Assembly (NCBI RefSeq): GCF_002775205.1
Contig: NC_036460.1
Span: forward strand, 24,260,751 to 24,324,750
Direction: 5' to 3'
DNA: 64,000 bases
Origin: Xiphophorus maculatus
Taxonomy: Eukaryota > Chordata > Actinopteri > Cyprinodontiformes > Poeciliidae
The translations under genes were made by a program, and so were the position numbers. The notes beneath the pieces are model-generated. The model worked only from the letters and a program-made list of their open reading frames with translations, did not search any database and was not told the origin of the DNA. Numbering within the stretch: the first letter of the stretch is position 1; every line of letters starts with the position of its first letter. Shown one piece after another: positions 12,491 through 25,338 of the stretch.

Positions 12491-12498
12491 CTCTAACA

Positions 12499-13580
12499 AA
12501 CTTCTGAGGCTTTCACAGTACTTATACTAACATCATATTACACACAAGTCAACTCAGTTTACTAATTAGGTGTCTTCTGAAGTCATTTAATTTCTTTATT
12601 ATGATGGCATCAGAGTACAGAGGCCTGAAAACAACAGTGACCTTCACTTTCAGGCGTTTCTTTCTACACAATCTGACAGTTTTATGTAGTCGCTTACATC
12701 AAATCTCAATAAAATATGCATAAACATAGTATTTATGATGTGGCAAAACATAAAAAATGTTTGAGAGGCATTAACTGTTCATTACAGGAGACAGAAAATG
12801 CTTTATTACTTGCTGACAGATGTAAAATTAATTGATGTTCGCCTAAATCTGTTAACACAGCTGCTATGGCAACCGCGCTCTTGTTGCATTAGCCTATAAT
12901 AAGTAGCAGTTCCTCCTGTGTGGCCAACAATTAAAGCCGCAACACTCCGACTATTCTGTGTTGGTGTCATAAATTTGCCGTGCTCTCCGCTTTTATCAGT
13001 CTGGCACAAAGGTCCCCAGTGTTGTGCTCAGTAATGCAGTCTGACGGGGTCCATTAGCTCTCTGCACAGATGAATGGCAGCGTTCATTTTTACTTGTCGT
13101 AGACGCTGATGAACAGCTCGCCCAGCAGTCAGTGTCACGGTTATCACGTTTGCATTAATTATGAAACAAAGGCGACTCTGTCAGAACTCTGGACTTTTAA
13201 TGGGCCCACTGGAAGTTCTGGGTTTCACTTTGTCTGCTGCAGAGCAGAAGTCAAAAACCTCAAGGTTACACTGGACTCTTGACACAAACTTTAGCCTTAC
13301 TTTCTTTATTTGCAACATTTGAGACAAAAAAAAAGAAAGAAAAAGAAAACCTCGCTGTTGTTGCTTGTTGCATTTTAATATGCTGCTTCAGCACATCTGT
13401 CTGGTTTACCCTGGCACTTTGTACATGCTGTGCACGTTTGGGTCACTTGCAGTGTCATGAAAAAAATACTCAAATCCCTTTCACCATTTCATCCAGATAC
13501 AACCACACATTCCTACATAGTTTAATAAAGCAATTTTATAAGACAGAACAATCGTAAAGCGTAGCTGGAAATCCAATTTT
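12499..13580. other. Intergenic, nothing recognised
   Basis: AT-rich DNA without recognisable gene, RNA or repeat family. Confidence 0.5.
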
Positions 13581-13970
13581 AGTCAAATCACGTTTATTTG
13601 TAAAGCCAATTTCAGGCAACAAGGCAGTTTAAAACACGATGCAGTAGCAGCCCGTTATTAAAGAAGCAATGAACATCACATTTTGTCAAACGCCATCATC
13701 AAAATCATCCAGCATGTATACAGCAAATATGTTGATCAGTGTCACAGCTGTTATTAATCAAGTGCAACTCTAACCAGGTGGATGTTTAGCCTTGATTTAG
13801 AGGAACTCAGTGTTTCAGCTGTTTCGCTGTTTCCTGGAAGTTTGTTCCGGATTAGTGGAGCATAAAAATGCCAAATTCTAAAAGTTTCTATTGAGCTGAC
13901 TTTACTTTGATCCCGCTTAAATAGAAGTCTGTGCAAACAGGTTTGCCTTCGGGAGCCTGTGTTCAACTCA
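13581..13970 (-). mobile_element. L2-type LINE 3' fragment
   Basis: On the minus strand, 13754-13966 encodes a decayed version of the reverse-transcriptase protein C-terminus seen again at 34195-34401 (phrase NKLPGNSETAETL, compare NKLPENCKTAETL). The 13581-13660 part carries the matching 3' tail (TTTATTTGTAAAGCCAATTTC). 5'-truncated and dead. Confidence 0.7.
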
Positions 13971-14039
13971 GACTAGCGAGCAGAAAAGCAATAACTCTCA
14001 AAGGCTGCAGAAATGCTCGGCTCATCTGGGGAAAATCTG

Positions 14040-14640
14040 TCCATATAGTTGTTAGGTGTGCTCTTTCAAAAACTGATCTTTTTTGGAAGAGCAACAGTTA
14101 GGAAGCCATTGTTGAAAGAAACCCATAAGAGGTTCTGTTGAACTTTGCCTCTAGAATAAGTCATAGAGAGGACACGGCAAACCTGAAAGAAAGTCAGAAG
14201 AGACCCCAGCTGAGTAACGAGGCTACGCACTGTGCCACACAAAAATATTACATATTCTTTCTAGGATTGTGACTTAAACATGTTCATTTCAATTAATTAA
14301 TTACACACAATTTAATAAGTTTTGAGGCCAAAAGGCTATTTGAATTATAACGTTCCTTATTTCGTTGATTTTTTTCTTTTGTTTAAAATGCGATTAATTA
14401 ATTGCAGACCCTGCAATTAAGTTGATAAGAAATTTTAATCGAGTCCCACCACTATTCTTTCCTTAATTGTAAAACCAAATGCCATTTTCATTCTGGCTCA
14501 CAAGAATAAAGTGCTTTTTGTTGGTCTATGACATACAGGCCTCATGAAATAAATGAAAGTGCGTGGTTGCAGCAGGATGTTCAAAAGTTCAGGGGTCATA
14601 AATATTTAGTAGGGCATTGTGTGTAGGTGGAATTGGGTGT
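14040..14640 (+). mobile_element. Tc1-like relic
   Basis: 14080-14215 resembles sense-strand Tc1 transposase text (AAAGAAACCCATAAGAGGT), and 14505-14640 resembles the end of the same family (TTTTTGTTGGTCTATGACAT, then AAAAGTTCAGGGGTCATAAA). It is heavily decayed. Confidence 0.5.
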
Positions 14641-14644
14641 CTGT

Positions 14645-16950
14645 GAATTACCATCATCTTAAACTCCAATAAAAAATCGTGGCCTGTAGCCACTGTGGAT
14701 TGTGTGAATCCAGAAAGTCCCACACCGCAGCCATTTCACACCCACATACCTCCTCTAATCTTATCGCTCTGCTGGCTCTGGGGCCTCAAGGCGCACAGAC
14801 TGTGGCTCAGAGCATGCAGCGACCATGTTTACGTTTTAGTTTAGTTTCAATTGGGTGTTTTTGTACGGCTTCAATGCTTACCAGGTCCTATGACCTGGCC
14901 GAGCCCCTCCTGTCTAGTGGCACACAGAGATTCCTAATTTATGTTTTTACAAACAGGCTTTCCCAATAAAAATGGTGTCTGCAAAACAAAACAAAAAACA
15001 ACCAAAAAACTCTTTTGTTAATGTAGAATAAGTTAGTCTGATGTGTTTAAGAGAACCGCTGTTCAGTTTACAGCAAAAAATGCGAATGAGAAAATGTTAT
15101 TTTTTTGACATTAGCAGAATCTCAACAAAGTTTCACATTTGTAACGGACGACCGGACAGGGAAGACCGTGATTCTATAGAGCTGATCAAATATTCCCCAC
15201 ATTCCTTTGAAACATTTATAAAACAGCCTTTACATTTTCCACTGAACAGAAATTCTGCATCAGTGTTTTATGAACATATTTTTTTCATCCAGTCATTGTT
15301 ACCAGCAAGACACAAAGAAAATGAGGAAAATACCATTTGGACATAATAATAATAATAACAAATAATAATAAAAAAAGTTCTCCTTGAGGGTTAAAGACAT
15401 CCTGAGCAGAAGAGAAGAGGTAAAATCCCTCCCCTGTCCCATGGGATTTAGTCTGGGCGCTGTTAAGAGAACCAGATCACTGGGAGGTCTGCGCTGAGTC
15501 AGGCCTTTTGACTTCATGGAGACGATACATATATGATTCCCCTCATAAAGAGCTGCAGCCTTAATAGGCTGCTATCATTTATGGCGCTTTGATGGGTAAA
15601 AGCAGTAAGTGATTTGACTCAGCATTGTTGCTTCTGCTCGAACGGGAATGGCTCGAACGGGTGTCCTCGGAAAGTTTGACGATAGATGACTGTAAATTAG
15701 CCGCTGCCTCTCTGCGCTGCCATAACCACCCCCAGGTTTTTGTGCTAGCAGATACAGTTTTATAAATGACTCATTTAGGAAAGGTATTGTGTTTACAGTG
15801 TCTTAACACCGCCTTTAAAAAAGAAAAGAAAAGAAAAAGTTTTTAAATGCACATCTGCTTTTTCATGTGGCATATTCAAGCTGCCTGAGTTCAGAGTGCT
15901 GAAAGCGCTGACACATTGCTAAAAGTCCCCCGGCCAGCCCCATAAGGGAGCGGCCAGACTCATTTTTTGCTTATAGATAACCCATCCAGCAGCCAGCAGC
16001 CGGTGACTCAGTTCCTGACACACGCAAATGAACGCACCACACAGACACCTGGAGGTTAAATATAGGATAAAGTTTTCTCTTTCCCACATGCTGCGAGTCG
16101 GGGTGGAAGGCAGGGGGATTTTTTCCTGACCCCCACTGCCTTTGCATTTCAGGCGCTGAGTCACTCTGCAAGAGGATGGCGGCGGTGGTGGGGTTCTGTA
16201 TCTCACAGGGTTATGACACTATACATGTCTTCAAACGCCCACACTGTCCCAGGACTCCTTCTGCAGCTCCCCTAAGGCGCCGCACTCCATCAGGAGACGG
16301 GGAAAGTAATGCATCAGCAACACAGAAAAAGAAGCTGGAAGGATGGAAGATGTGGAAAAAAACCAGACTGTTGACAGAATTAGCATGATATGTGGAGGTA
16401 GGTTCAGGCCCGGGCCAAGGCAGGGCGAGTCCAGCGGCTGCTTAGTGCCCCCACACCACCAGGGGGCTCCCAAGAGCAAAAAGCTAGCGTGATACATAAA
16501 AGTTTTAGATTATTTTTACAGTTGGTACACATATAATAGGTAAATCTCGTACTGCTGTTGGCTGCTGCTGATGTTGGAGAAATATAAGATATTAAACTTG
16601 TTAACCTATTTACTATAAATTCAGTATTTGCCTAACTAGCGTAGTTCCTAGTAGCTAGGCTCCTAGCTAGAATGATGCTAGCAGGCTAACATCATTCCTA
16701 TTAGCTTTGTAGGCTACTAGGAATGATACTAGTATTCTTTAGCGTCATTTTGGCTCAAACTTTGGCCTTTTAGCCAAATCAAAATAAAAATCTGCTTATT
16801 GTCCCAAAAAGGCTTCTGCTAGCCCTGGTATGTTTATAAATTGTGTAAGAACTAATGTCTGTGTGAAGAGCAGAAGAGAAACGCTGAAATCAAAAACCTA
16901 TCCATGCTCCTTAGAGACACAGACAATGTGCTTTCCATATTTAATGTTTA
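14645..16950. other. Intergenic, nothing recognised
   Basis: No gene recognised. Contains an ATA/ATT microsatellite at 15345-15372 and a set of short TAGCTAGG-type direct and inverted units at 16640-16735. Open frames here lack domains. Confidence 0.5.
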
Positions 16951-16959
16951 CACAGTACC

Positions 16960-17880
16960 TTGCAAAAATATTTTATATGCTGCAATGCCACAATCACAAA
17001 CGTCTTTATATTTTAGTGGGATTTTATGTGTTAGATCAGCACAAAGTAGAGCATAATTCATGAAGTGAAAAGGTTAAGGATATTTGGGTTTATTTTTCTT
17101 TTCTTATTAGTAAAAATTTAGTTTTTGCATGCATTTGTGTTTGTGTCCAATGAGAAACATTTTTTTGCTGCAATTACAGCTGCAGCCCTTTAGAGTTATG
17201 TCTCTACCAGCTTTGTAACAAGAGAATGAGTTATGTTGAATATTTCTCTTATGAAAAAATTGCTAAAGCTCAGTCAGAGTGGATGGAGAGCTCTGGGAGC
17301 ATCACATTGTGCCATGGATAATAAATTGATATTATTTAATCTAACCGTAACTCAGGCTCAACGTTCAGGGACGAGGAACACTCACCTCAGTCTTTTTGCA
17401 GCGTCCAGTGAGTTTTCTTCTTGGAGTTTCCTGTACGTAACTCTAGTTTATGAAAGTAGACCTTTTGGAGTGCAGGGGGCGCTCCTGAAAACCTTTTTTT
17501 TCTCTCTTATTCTTAGATATATTTTTGTCCTTTTTGTGAATATGTATGATTCCATTTGCCTTTAACTTGCTGCTGATTACACAGATTCCCCCCACTGTAG
17601 GACAACAAAGTTTGTCTGTTTCATCCATTTTTGTTATTATCTCTGATTAGTTTTTATATTTCTGCTGAAGAGAACCATCCCCACAGCCTGATACTGCCAC
17701 CACCTTGCTTCAACATGGTAAGGAGAAGTCTTAGTAGTCGTTTGAACAGATGTTTGCTTGCGTGGCTTGTTGCCGTCTATTCAACAATGTGTTTCTTCTC
17801 GCCACTCTTCCATGAAGGCCAGATTTTCAGAGTTGCGTGACTTTATGTTTTTAAACACTTGCTTCCAGATCACGAGTGAA
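16960..17880 (-). mobile_element. Tc1-like relic, antisense
   Basis: Starts with the family end (AGTGGGATTTTATGTGTTAG near 17015). It runs through antisense transposase landmarks: CAGTCAGAGTGGATGGAGAG near 17270 and the complement of the TVKHGG block near 17670-17720 (CCTGATACTGCCACCACC). Stops and frameshifts throughout. This is the longest copy of this family here. Confidence 0.6.
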
Positions 17881-17884
17881 CAAG

Positions 17885-19800
17885 GAGAAGAGATGTGTGG
17901 TAGCACTACTAAATTAGATAACTAATCTAGCAGGATGAAAGTGCCCCAAAGATCAAACAAAATCAGACGTATCCAAACGGAAAGCAAAGAGAAACAGAAC
18001 CAGTACGGACGACAACATGAAAAGCTAAATATGTAAAGATCAAACAAATACAGGACCTAAATCATCAGAATGCAATCAGAGAAAATGAAGTCACAGGTTC
18101 AGCCACGAGACGTAAGGAACTGATCCCCGTCCAGGAGCAAATATTAAATCAAGATCAACCTTTTTTTTTTCCCCTTTCATTTTCCTATTTCTCTTTGGAT
18201 TGAGCATAACTCTCAGGGCCGCAGGATCCACGCTGAGCTGCTTTCTCGCTATGAGTAAGTCCACCTGATGGTGAAGCAGCCCATTGTTATCAACAGGAAA
18301 ACACCTTCCTCCCTCTGAGAGTGAAAAGAATCCCCAATAGATTTATAATGTTAAATGCACACATGTTTTCAGAGGTTAGGAACAGGCAGATATCTCATTG
18401 CAAACGAAAGTTAAACCTTCATTTGCAAATAAAACACAAAAGATGTGTCATGTTTCCTGCATATTTCTAATTTGTTCAAAGGCAGCGTTTAACAATTGAT
18501 ATTTAACCTTTAGAGCATAAAAACAAATCACGTCAGTCAGCTGCTGCTAATTAAAGGTATACTGAGATTTATTGATCACCATCACAAGTGAGCACTTTGA
18601 TCAAAGCAGAAGTGAGTTTTTCTTACAAGCAACATTGATTAAAGTTTATTAACAGAGACATCAGGAAATAATGACGAGTCGTTCATAAATTGTTCAAAGC
18701 CCACAAGTTTTCAGTAAAAATATATAAGAAAAATATAAGAAAATGGGGAAATCGCAGAAAATTCATTCATACATAGTGTACGATACAAGTACAGGCCACT
18801 AAAAGAGCTAAAAAAACACAACAACATAATATTCACTATAAAGCACATGGGTGGAAAGATCATGCTCTAGGCTTGTTGTGCGGCCACCTTGTAGTCACTG
18901 AGTCGACGATTAACTGTTTTATTTAATAGTTGATAATTAGAAGAGCTGCAGATGAAAACAACGCAGTAGTGTCTAAATGAGTGTTGGCAAAGCTGGAATA
19001 AAAGTCGTCTGGAAGAAGACTAGGAACTTATAGGAGAGGAAATGGTACTACTAAATAAGCACATTGATATTTATCTGAAGGTGTATTTTGCTGTTTTACT
19101 CCTACTTGTTTAAGCATTTTTGCAACACCGTATTCAATAAAACTTAATTTAGCTAAGGAAAACATGCTTTTTTTTATTACAATGTATGTTCTTACATGAC
19201 CCCTGCACTGCAGAGAATATTTACATATTTTAATGCAGGCAACCTTTCCAGTGCTGATTTAGGTGGTAGACTGGTTGAGTAGCGCCACCTCCAGGTCAGC
19301 ATTAGCATTTATTTTTGTGAAATACTGAACATGTCTTGAGATTAGAAATCGATACTCATGTTTTATGCTGATAACTCTGCTGATCTGATTCATGGATTAA
19401 ATTAATTTGACTTGTGAGGAAAAAAATAATACATAAACTGAATTTAACATTCAGTGTCATTCATTCCTTCATTCTGATTTGGCATTTTAACTGTTAGACT
19501 TATTGTTGCAGAAGTATTGAAAACAATGTCAGCTAAAAGTTAATAACAAAAGGTTAGCTGAGTAAATTTAAAATATTTCTGCTAGTTGAACATGATCTTA
19601 AAAAAGTTTTTATACATTGTAAACTTTCCCTTTCTGTAGGTTTGAAATTTGTCATGCATAAATTCCTCAAAGTCCCAACCTAAAAAAATCCCAAAATCAA
19701 TCATCTTTAATGAGATGTCAAAATTTATTTTTACAGACATTCTCTATTCAAGCCATTTATTTTAAAAATAAGTGCAAAGTTTTACTGTTTACGTGTGTGA
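17885..19800. other. Intergenic, nothing recognised
   Basis: AT-rich DNA without recognisable genes or repeat families. Confidence 0.5.
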
Positions 19801-19805
19801 ATCTG

Positions 19806-20310
19806 TTAGAGACGCACCATATAAGATGAGTCACTGTATTTGAAGTGAAAGCTGGTTTTATAAAGCGAAACGGAAATGTACTCAACAAGGTTATGCTTGA
19901 GTTTGAACTCACTGTAGCTGAGCCAACATCCATTTTTGTTAAATAGCTGACCCACCAGAAGGATTTTATTGTCGAACCATTTAGGATAAAATAAAGATTT
20001 ATTTTTGTGAAGGATGTATTGATTATTCCAGATGAAGAATTTATGGGGAGAAAAATTATGTTTGTATATAAGTGCCCATGAAAGAAGTGCTTGTTTGTGA
20101 AATGCAGAAAGTTTTACTGGTATTTTCTCCATATTATAATTACAGAGGAGGAGTTAAAGTTAAGACCCCAGAGAAAATGTAATTTTGGGAAAATATTCCA
20201 AATGGAGGATGGATTTGTTTTAGATACGACTTTAACCAATTTATTTTGAATGTATTATTTAGAGTTGTGAAATCTAGAAAATTCAACCCTCCTTTTTCAT
20301 AAGAATTCAT
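19806..20310 (-). mobile_element. L1-type LINE ORF2 C-terminal fragment
   Basis: On the minus strand, 19806-20132 is an open frame whose phrases (VKLSAFHKQALLSWALIY, FIWNN, KNKS, NILL-like LVGQLFN) match the C-terminal region of teleost L1 ORF2 as I know it. 20140-20310 continues upstream in other frames (EKGGLNFLDF, then NWLKSYLKQ), so it is frameshifted. 5' truncated, without target duplications that I can place. Confidence 0.7.
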
Positions 20311-20520
20311 TACCACTCATTTTCTTAAGTAATGTATACGATTTTTCCATAAGAAAAATCCCATATATGCGACATGTTAGTCAACACCTCCGCACAATAA
20401 TTCAGCGCAGCGAGTGACTTTTTTTTTACATCACAAATGCTTATGTGTCTCTGTACAGCTAGCTTTGCTAACATCACATCAACGGAGCTTACCTTTCTTT
20501 GAGCTTCTTTTCTAAGTGAC

Positions 20521-20665
20521 GAAAAGATAAGATAAGATAATTTTATTTTATTAGTCTCCCATAGGATGAATTTATCTTGGAAGCAAGGGCAAAACTGCAA
20601 CACAACAATAAAAGCCCATCCAAAACGACAGTAACCATGAATAAATACATAAAAACAGAAAAATA
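20521..20665. repeat. LINE-like 3' tail with GATAA repeats
   Basis: GATAAGATAAGATAA followed by TTTTATTTTATTAGTCTCCC resembles the 3' ends of several fish LINE families that carry short tandem tails. No coding remnant is attached. Confidence 0.4.
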
Positions 20666-21205
20666 CATAAAAGCAAAGTGTCAGATCGGCAGTACATCCC
20701 CATAACCATTCTCATTCACATACATACACACAAAATGAATCTACGTAGCTGAACGTAGGCAACAACATCAGGCTACTTGTTAACAAGCTTAAGGTACTGT
20801 ATTGTTATTAGCTAGTCATTTTTTAGTTAACATTACCTGCATCCAACCGCATTACTCAACTCAGTCGGTTAGTTTGGGGGGGAAACTGCAAGGTTCTCTG
20901 TGTTTTGCTGGTTTGCTGCATGATTCTAACACACACCTGCACAGCACTTTTCATATATTTTCAATTGTGTCCTTTAGGTGGCGCTTTTCTACAAAAGAAA
21001 CATACTAAAATAAAACCTTATTGCTAAGAAAATATCCAAATATGCAAAAAGCATACACAACAACAAACAATGTTCAAACTGACATTTTTGGCTCTTACAT
21101 ATCCGGCCCCATAATTGCATATGGAGGAAACATATCAATTATATAATAACTTTAGCAAGAGCAAAAATATAGAATATATTCTAAAAAGAAGTGTTGTAAA
21201 TGTCT

Positions 21206-22495
21206 TTATACAACGTCCTTCTTATGAATCAAGCACAACTTGCCAATGGGTCTTTCCAAGGTGTTGGTCATTGTTTTCACAAGAACTTTGCGAACAAGAC
21301 CCTTCTTATCTGGAAAAGTTTTTAGGACTCTTCCCATGACCCACGCATTCCTGGGAGCGGTTTCATCCATGATTAGGACCACATCATCAGTTGCGAGGTT
21401 TTCTTTGATTTGAAACCACTTTTGACGTTCTCGAAGTATGGGAAGATTCTCTTTCGTCCACCGTTTCCAAAATAGGTCAGCAATGTACTGAGACTGCCTC
21501 CATCTTCTGCGAACATAGAGATCTGCCCGATGAAATAGTCCAGCTGGTAACAGAGGTTGTTTTTTCAGTAACAGTAAATGGTTTGGAGCCAATGGTTCAA
21601 TGTCAGTAGGATCATCCGAAACACTTGTTATAGGTCTTGCATTAATGGTGGCTTCAACCTCACAGGGCACTGTTTGGAGACCTTCATCATCAAGCATCTG
21701 CTGTTTCAGCACAGAGCTCAGCACTTCCATTTTGTCTCAGTGTATCTTCAATTTTTGATTGGTTCCATTGCTCAATAGACTCGCGCAACTGTCTTTCGGC
21801 ACCAACAAAGTTAGTGCCGTTGTCTGAGCGAAGCACCAGGACTTGTCCTCTTCGACACATAAATCTCCGTATTGCATTTATACAAGAGTCTGTGTCCAGT
21901 GAATGAGCCACTTCTATATGCACAGCTCTGATTGCAAGACATGTAAATAGGACACCGTATCTTTCAACATTACTCTGTCCTCTCTTTATTTAGATTGGTC
22001 CAAAGAAATTGACACCTGTATTAGTGAAGGGTGGTGAATCAGGCAAAACTCGATCTTGTGGTACGTCAGACATTTTTTGTTCTCCTGGTTTTCCATGAAA
22101 CTTTCGACATACAGCACAGCTTGAAAGCAATTTCCTTACTGCTGAATGTGCCTTAGGAATCCAATATTTCTGTCATAGTTGAGACAGCACATAGTTTCTT
22201 CCACTGTGTCTTGATTGCTCATGAATATTCCTGAGAATGAGTCTTGATATGTGCATGTATTTTGAGAGAATAGCAGGTTGTACAGCCTCTTCAGGCATGG
22301 CTGAATTGCAAAGTCTGCCACCAACTCTCAGCGTGTTATCAATAAGGAGAGGATCTAATTTATAGATCTCACTGTTCCTTTTCACGCAAACATCTCTTTG
22401 CAGAGATGAGATTTCTTCTGGAAACTGTTGGCATTGACTATACTGAACAATTGCCCTTTCTGCATCTTGTAGGTCTTGTACTGACAGTGGATTCA
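21206..22495 (-). mobile_element. Degenerate BEL/Pao retrotransposon, integrase to C-terminus
   Basis: Read on the minus strand, fragments occur in the right order. 22173-22495 holds the integrase zinc-binding (H2C2) region. 21690-21923 holds part of the integrase core with the RSDNGTNFVGA signature. 21206-21730 holds the integrase end and the C-terminal domain typical of Pao elements (DUF5641-like, with LPAGLFHR-like and KEDVVLI-like phrases). The frame is broken by shifts and by a stop near 21990, so it is dead. A purine run on the minus strand near 21110 could be the polypurine tract, but the LTR could not be bounded. The 5' side is cut off at about 22500 by a Tc1 element. No gag, protease or polymerase is left. 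Confidence 0.8.
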
Positions 22496-22507
22496 GTACA
22501 AGACCTA
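22470..22507. repeat. Perfect 15-bp inverted repeat at a transposon junction
   Basis: TAGGTCTTGTACTGA (22470-22484) is reverse-complemented at 22493-22507, around an 8-nt loop. It sits where BEL/Pao coding sequence ends and Tc1 sequence begins. Confidence 0.8.
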
Positions 22508-23465
22508 GGATGGTATGAGGGCCCGACGTCCACAGATGGGGGTTGTGCTCACAGCCCAACACCGTGCAGGACGCTTGGCATTTGCCAGAGAACACCAGGA
22601 TTGGCAAATTCGCCACTGGCGCCTTGTGCTCTTCACAGATGAAAGCAGGTTCACACTGAGCATGTGACAGACGTGACAGAGTCTGGAGACACCGTGGAGA
22701 GCGGTCTGCTGCCTGCAACATCCTTCAGCATGACCGGTTTGGCAGTGGGTCAGTAATGGTGTGGGGTGGCATTTCTTTGGAGGGCCGCACAGCCCTCCAT
22801 GTGCTCGCCAGAGGTAGCCTGACTGCCATTAGGTACCGAGATGAGATCCTCAGACCCCTTGTGAGACCATATGCTGGTGCGGTTGGCCCTGGGTTCCTCC
22901 TAATGCAGGACAATGCTAGACCTCATGTGGCTGGAGTGTGTCAGCAGTTCCTGCAAGATGAAGGCATTGAAGCTATGGACTGGCCAGCCCGTTCCCCAGA
23001 CCTGAATCCGATTGAGCACATCTGGGACATCATGTCTCGCTCCATCCACCAACGTCACGTTGCACCACAGACTGTCCAGGAGTTGGCGGATGCTTTAGTC
23101 CAGGTCTGGGAGGAGATCCCTCAGGAGACCATCCGCCACCTCATCAGGAGCATGCCCAGGCGTTGTAGGGAGGTCATACAGGCACGTGGAGGCCACACAC
23201 AATACTGAGCTTCATTTTGACTTGTTTTAAGGACATTACATTAAAGCTGGATCAGCGTGTAGTGTTAGTTCACTTTAATTTTGTGTGTGGCTCCAAATCC
23301 AGGCCTCCATTGGTTAATAAATTTGATTTCCATTGATGATTTTTTTGTGATGTTGTTGTCAGCACATTCAACTTTGTACAGAACAAAGTATTCAATGAGA
23401 ATATTTCTTTCATTCAGATCTAGGATGTGTTATTTGAGTGTTCCCTTTATTTTTTTTGAGCAGTG
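22508..23465 (+). mobile_element. 5'-truncated Tc1-like transposon (DD34E)
   Basis: Encodes the catalytic half of a Tc1-family transposase. The first Asp is in VLFTDESRF (GAT 22638-22640), the second in LLMQDNARPH (GAC 22909-22911) and the Glu in NPIEHIWD (GAG 23014-23016). Thirty-four residues separate the last two, the DD34E spacing. The frame from 22756 to the stop at 23208 is open (150 codons), but a frameshift between the first Asp block and the next segment (near 22655) breaks it. The DNA-binding half and left terminal repeat are missing. The right end (TTCCCTTTATTTTTTTTGAG, then CAGTG at 23461-23465) looks like an intact Tc1 terminal repeat next to TA. Inserted into or fused with the BEL/Pao relic. 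Confidence 0.88.
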
Positions 23466-24510
23466 TATATATATATCTCCTTGATCTTGTGGCAATATAT
23501 ATATTTCTCTGGATTCGCCGCTGTGTAAAACTCAAACTTAAGACAACTTTTAAGGATTCAAAAAAAGTCTGACTCATTTGATGTTAATTATAAGTACAGT
23601 AGAAGTTGCTCAAAATGTTTACACGGTGCTGTCGGTTTAATAAGTTCACTTTATTTAATTTTTTCCTGCAATGACCTCTAGTGGCATTTAGAATTAATGC
23701 AGCCACAATATTTTCCCGCTCTTACTGACCTAGTTTAATACTTGAAGCAGAGTAAAACAACTTCCTGTTTTACTCTTATATGTTTTACTCGTATACAAAA
23801 GCCTAATGGGTGCGTTTCTTGGCAGCTTGCCGAGAAGGATCCGGCTTGAAGGGCGATGTGGGAGGAGTGTTCCTATAAATAAATGATTAAATAAATGAAT
23901 AAATAAATACATTTATTTATTACAAATAATAATAATAACAACAACAATAATAATAATATATTTATGATATTGATTGAATGAAAACGCGGTGAAGAACTAT
24001 GAATACAGAGAAATTACTTTCCAGTCATCAAAACAATGACAATAATGTACATTAAATAGCCCAAATAGATAGTAAGTCATTTATATTGGAATTGCAGATT
24101 GTAAACTGATTCATAAAAGCAAATATGGAAAACTAGGAGAATTTTAAATAGAAAATGAGAAATAGAGAAAAGAGGAACATTGTGTAAATAACGTTCCTCT
24201 TATTTACACATTATGCAAGTAAGAGAAATATTATACTAATGTTTATTTTTGTTTTCCAGTTTAGAAGAATGATTTTATTGCCTACAGTTAAGGCAACTAA
24301 AAGAAAAAACAGCCTTTGATTTTTCTTGCTGAAGTCAGATATGTCTAAAGAGAGTGGTGTAAAATACACATTTTCAGAAGAAACATGGCTCCCACTCACA
24401 GACTGACTTTGCATTACATTTATTTGGCTGTTCATTGCCCTTTGCACCACTCACCACCCAACACCTCTTGGCTAACAGTCTGGAATTCACCATGCAACTT
24501 TCCTTTCCTC
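23466..24510. other. Intergenic, simple repeats only
   Basis: TA-rich run at 23465-23478 beside the Tc1 end, an AAAT/AATA microsatellite at 23878-23925 and an AAT/AAC microsatellite at 23926-23955. No gene recognised. Confidence 0.5.
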
Positions 24511-24513
24511 TAC

Positions 24514-24693
24514 AGGTCTTCCTTCTGGTTCTGGTGGTCTGCTCGGCATCACCAGAACCAGAACCGAACGTGGAGAAGCAACATTAGGTTTTTATGCACC
24601 ACAAATCTGGAACAAACGTTCAGAAAACGGCAAAACAGCTGGAACACCGAGTTCATTCAAACCCATTTGTTTAGAGTTGCTTTTGAACCATAA
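24514..24693 (+). mobile_element. L2-type LINE 3' fragment, plus strand
   Basis: Carries the same protein C-terminus as 34195-34401 but decayed and on the opposite strand (TTNLEQTFRK, then QTHLFRVAFEP). About 180 bases survive. Confidence 0.65.
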
Positions 24694-24899
24694 GAGGTCT
24701 TGTTGGTGGATCACAGCGGGGCCATCCGTCTGCTGCGCCGTTTGAAATGATCTTTTGCTTGATTGCTTCACCGGCTGACAAATGGTGCGCACCCACTGAT
24801 TGCACATGAAGGCTCCCAGCTTAAAAGCAAAGGTGGTTTAATTGATTCCTGCTCATTTGCTCATAAGTTACAAACCTGGTTTATCCCAGACATTGTTTA

Positions 24900-25338
24900 A
24901 CAAGTCTGTAAATCATAAATATGACTTTAAAACAGTCCAGGAAAGGCGGGATGATGCTCTCCGCCTACGTCACTGCCCCTCCAAATGCTGCGCCTCAACT
25001 GCGCAGCGCTGCAGCTCTTTAAGGCAAAGTGCTGTGGCGAGACTTACGCAGTGGCGTATCTGCGATCTGGGTTTTATCCGCTGGAAGCGCGGGGCTCTGT
25101 TTGCGTGAAAAGAGACAGTGCCCCGATGTGTTTGGCTGCAAATCGACAATCGCCTGCCCCTGAAACGCATGTGCAGGTTTGGATTAACTGCTGTTATGTT
25201 TTAAGGCACGGTCAGTTTAAGCGCCTTTAATGTAAATGAGGTGATAACGTTGCCTTCCCTCAGGTCCTTTTTTTTTTTTTTTTTTTTTCTTCAGGTTAGG
25301 CTCAGCAGCCTGATCGAGGTTACATTACAGCCGAGGGG
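24900..25338 (+). promoter_or_regulatory. Putative promoter/5' UTR of gene A
   Basis: GC and CpG content rises sharply just upstream of the first coding exon. A CRE-like TACGTCA lies at 24966-24972, and the palindromic GC word CTGCGCAG lies near 24999. A long T tract ending TTCTTCAG at about 25296 looks like a splice acceptor, so a separate 5' UTR exon is possible. No transcript evidence. Confidence 0.4.

Noticed and set aside
22136-22324. Small minus-strand frame overlapping the BEL/Pao region
   Set aside because: Out-of-frame shadow of the integrase zinc-binding region.
22406-22642. Plus-strand frame spanning the BEL/Tc1 junction as a novel fusion gene
   Set aside because: It is a chance frame crossing the junction and not in frame with the transposase.
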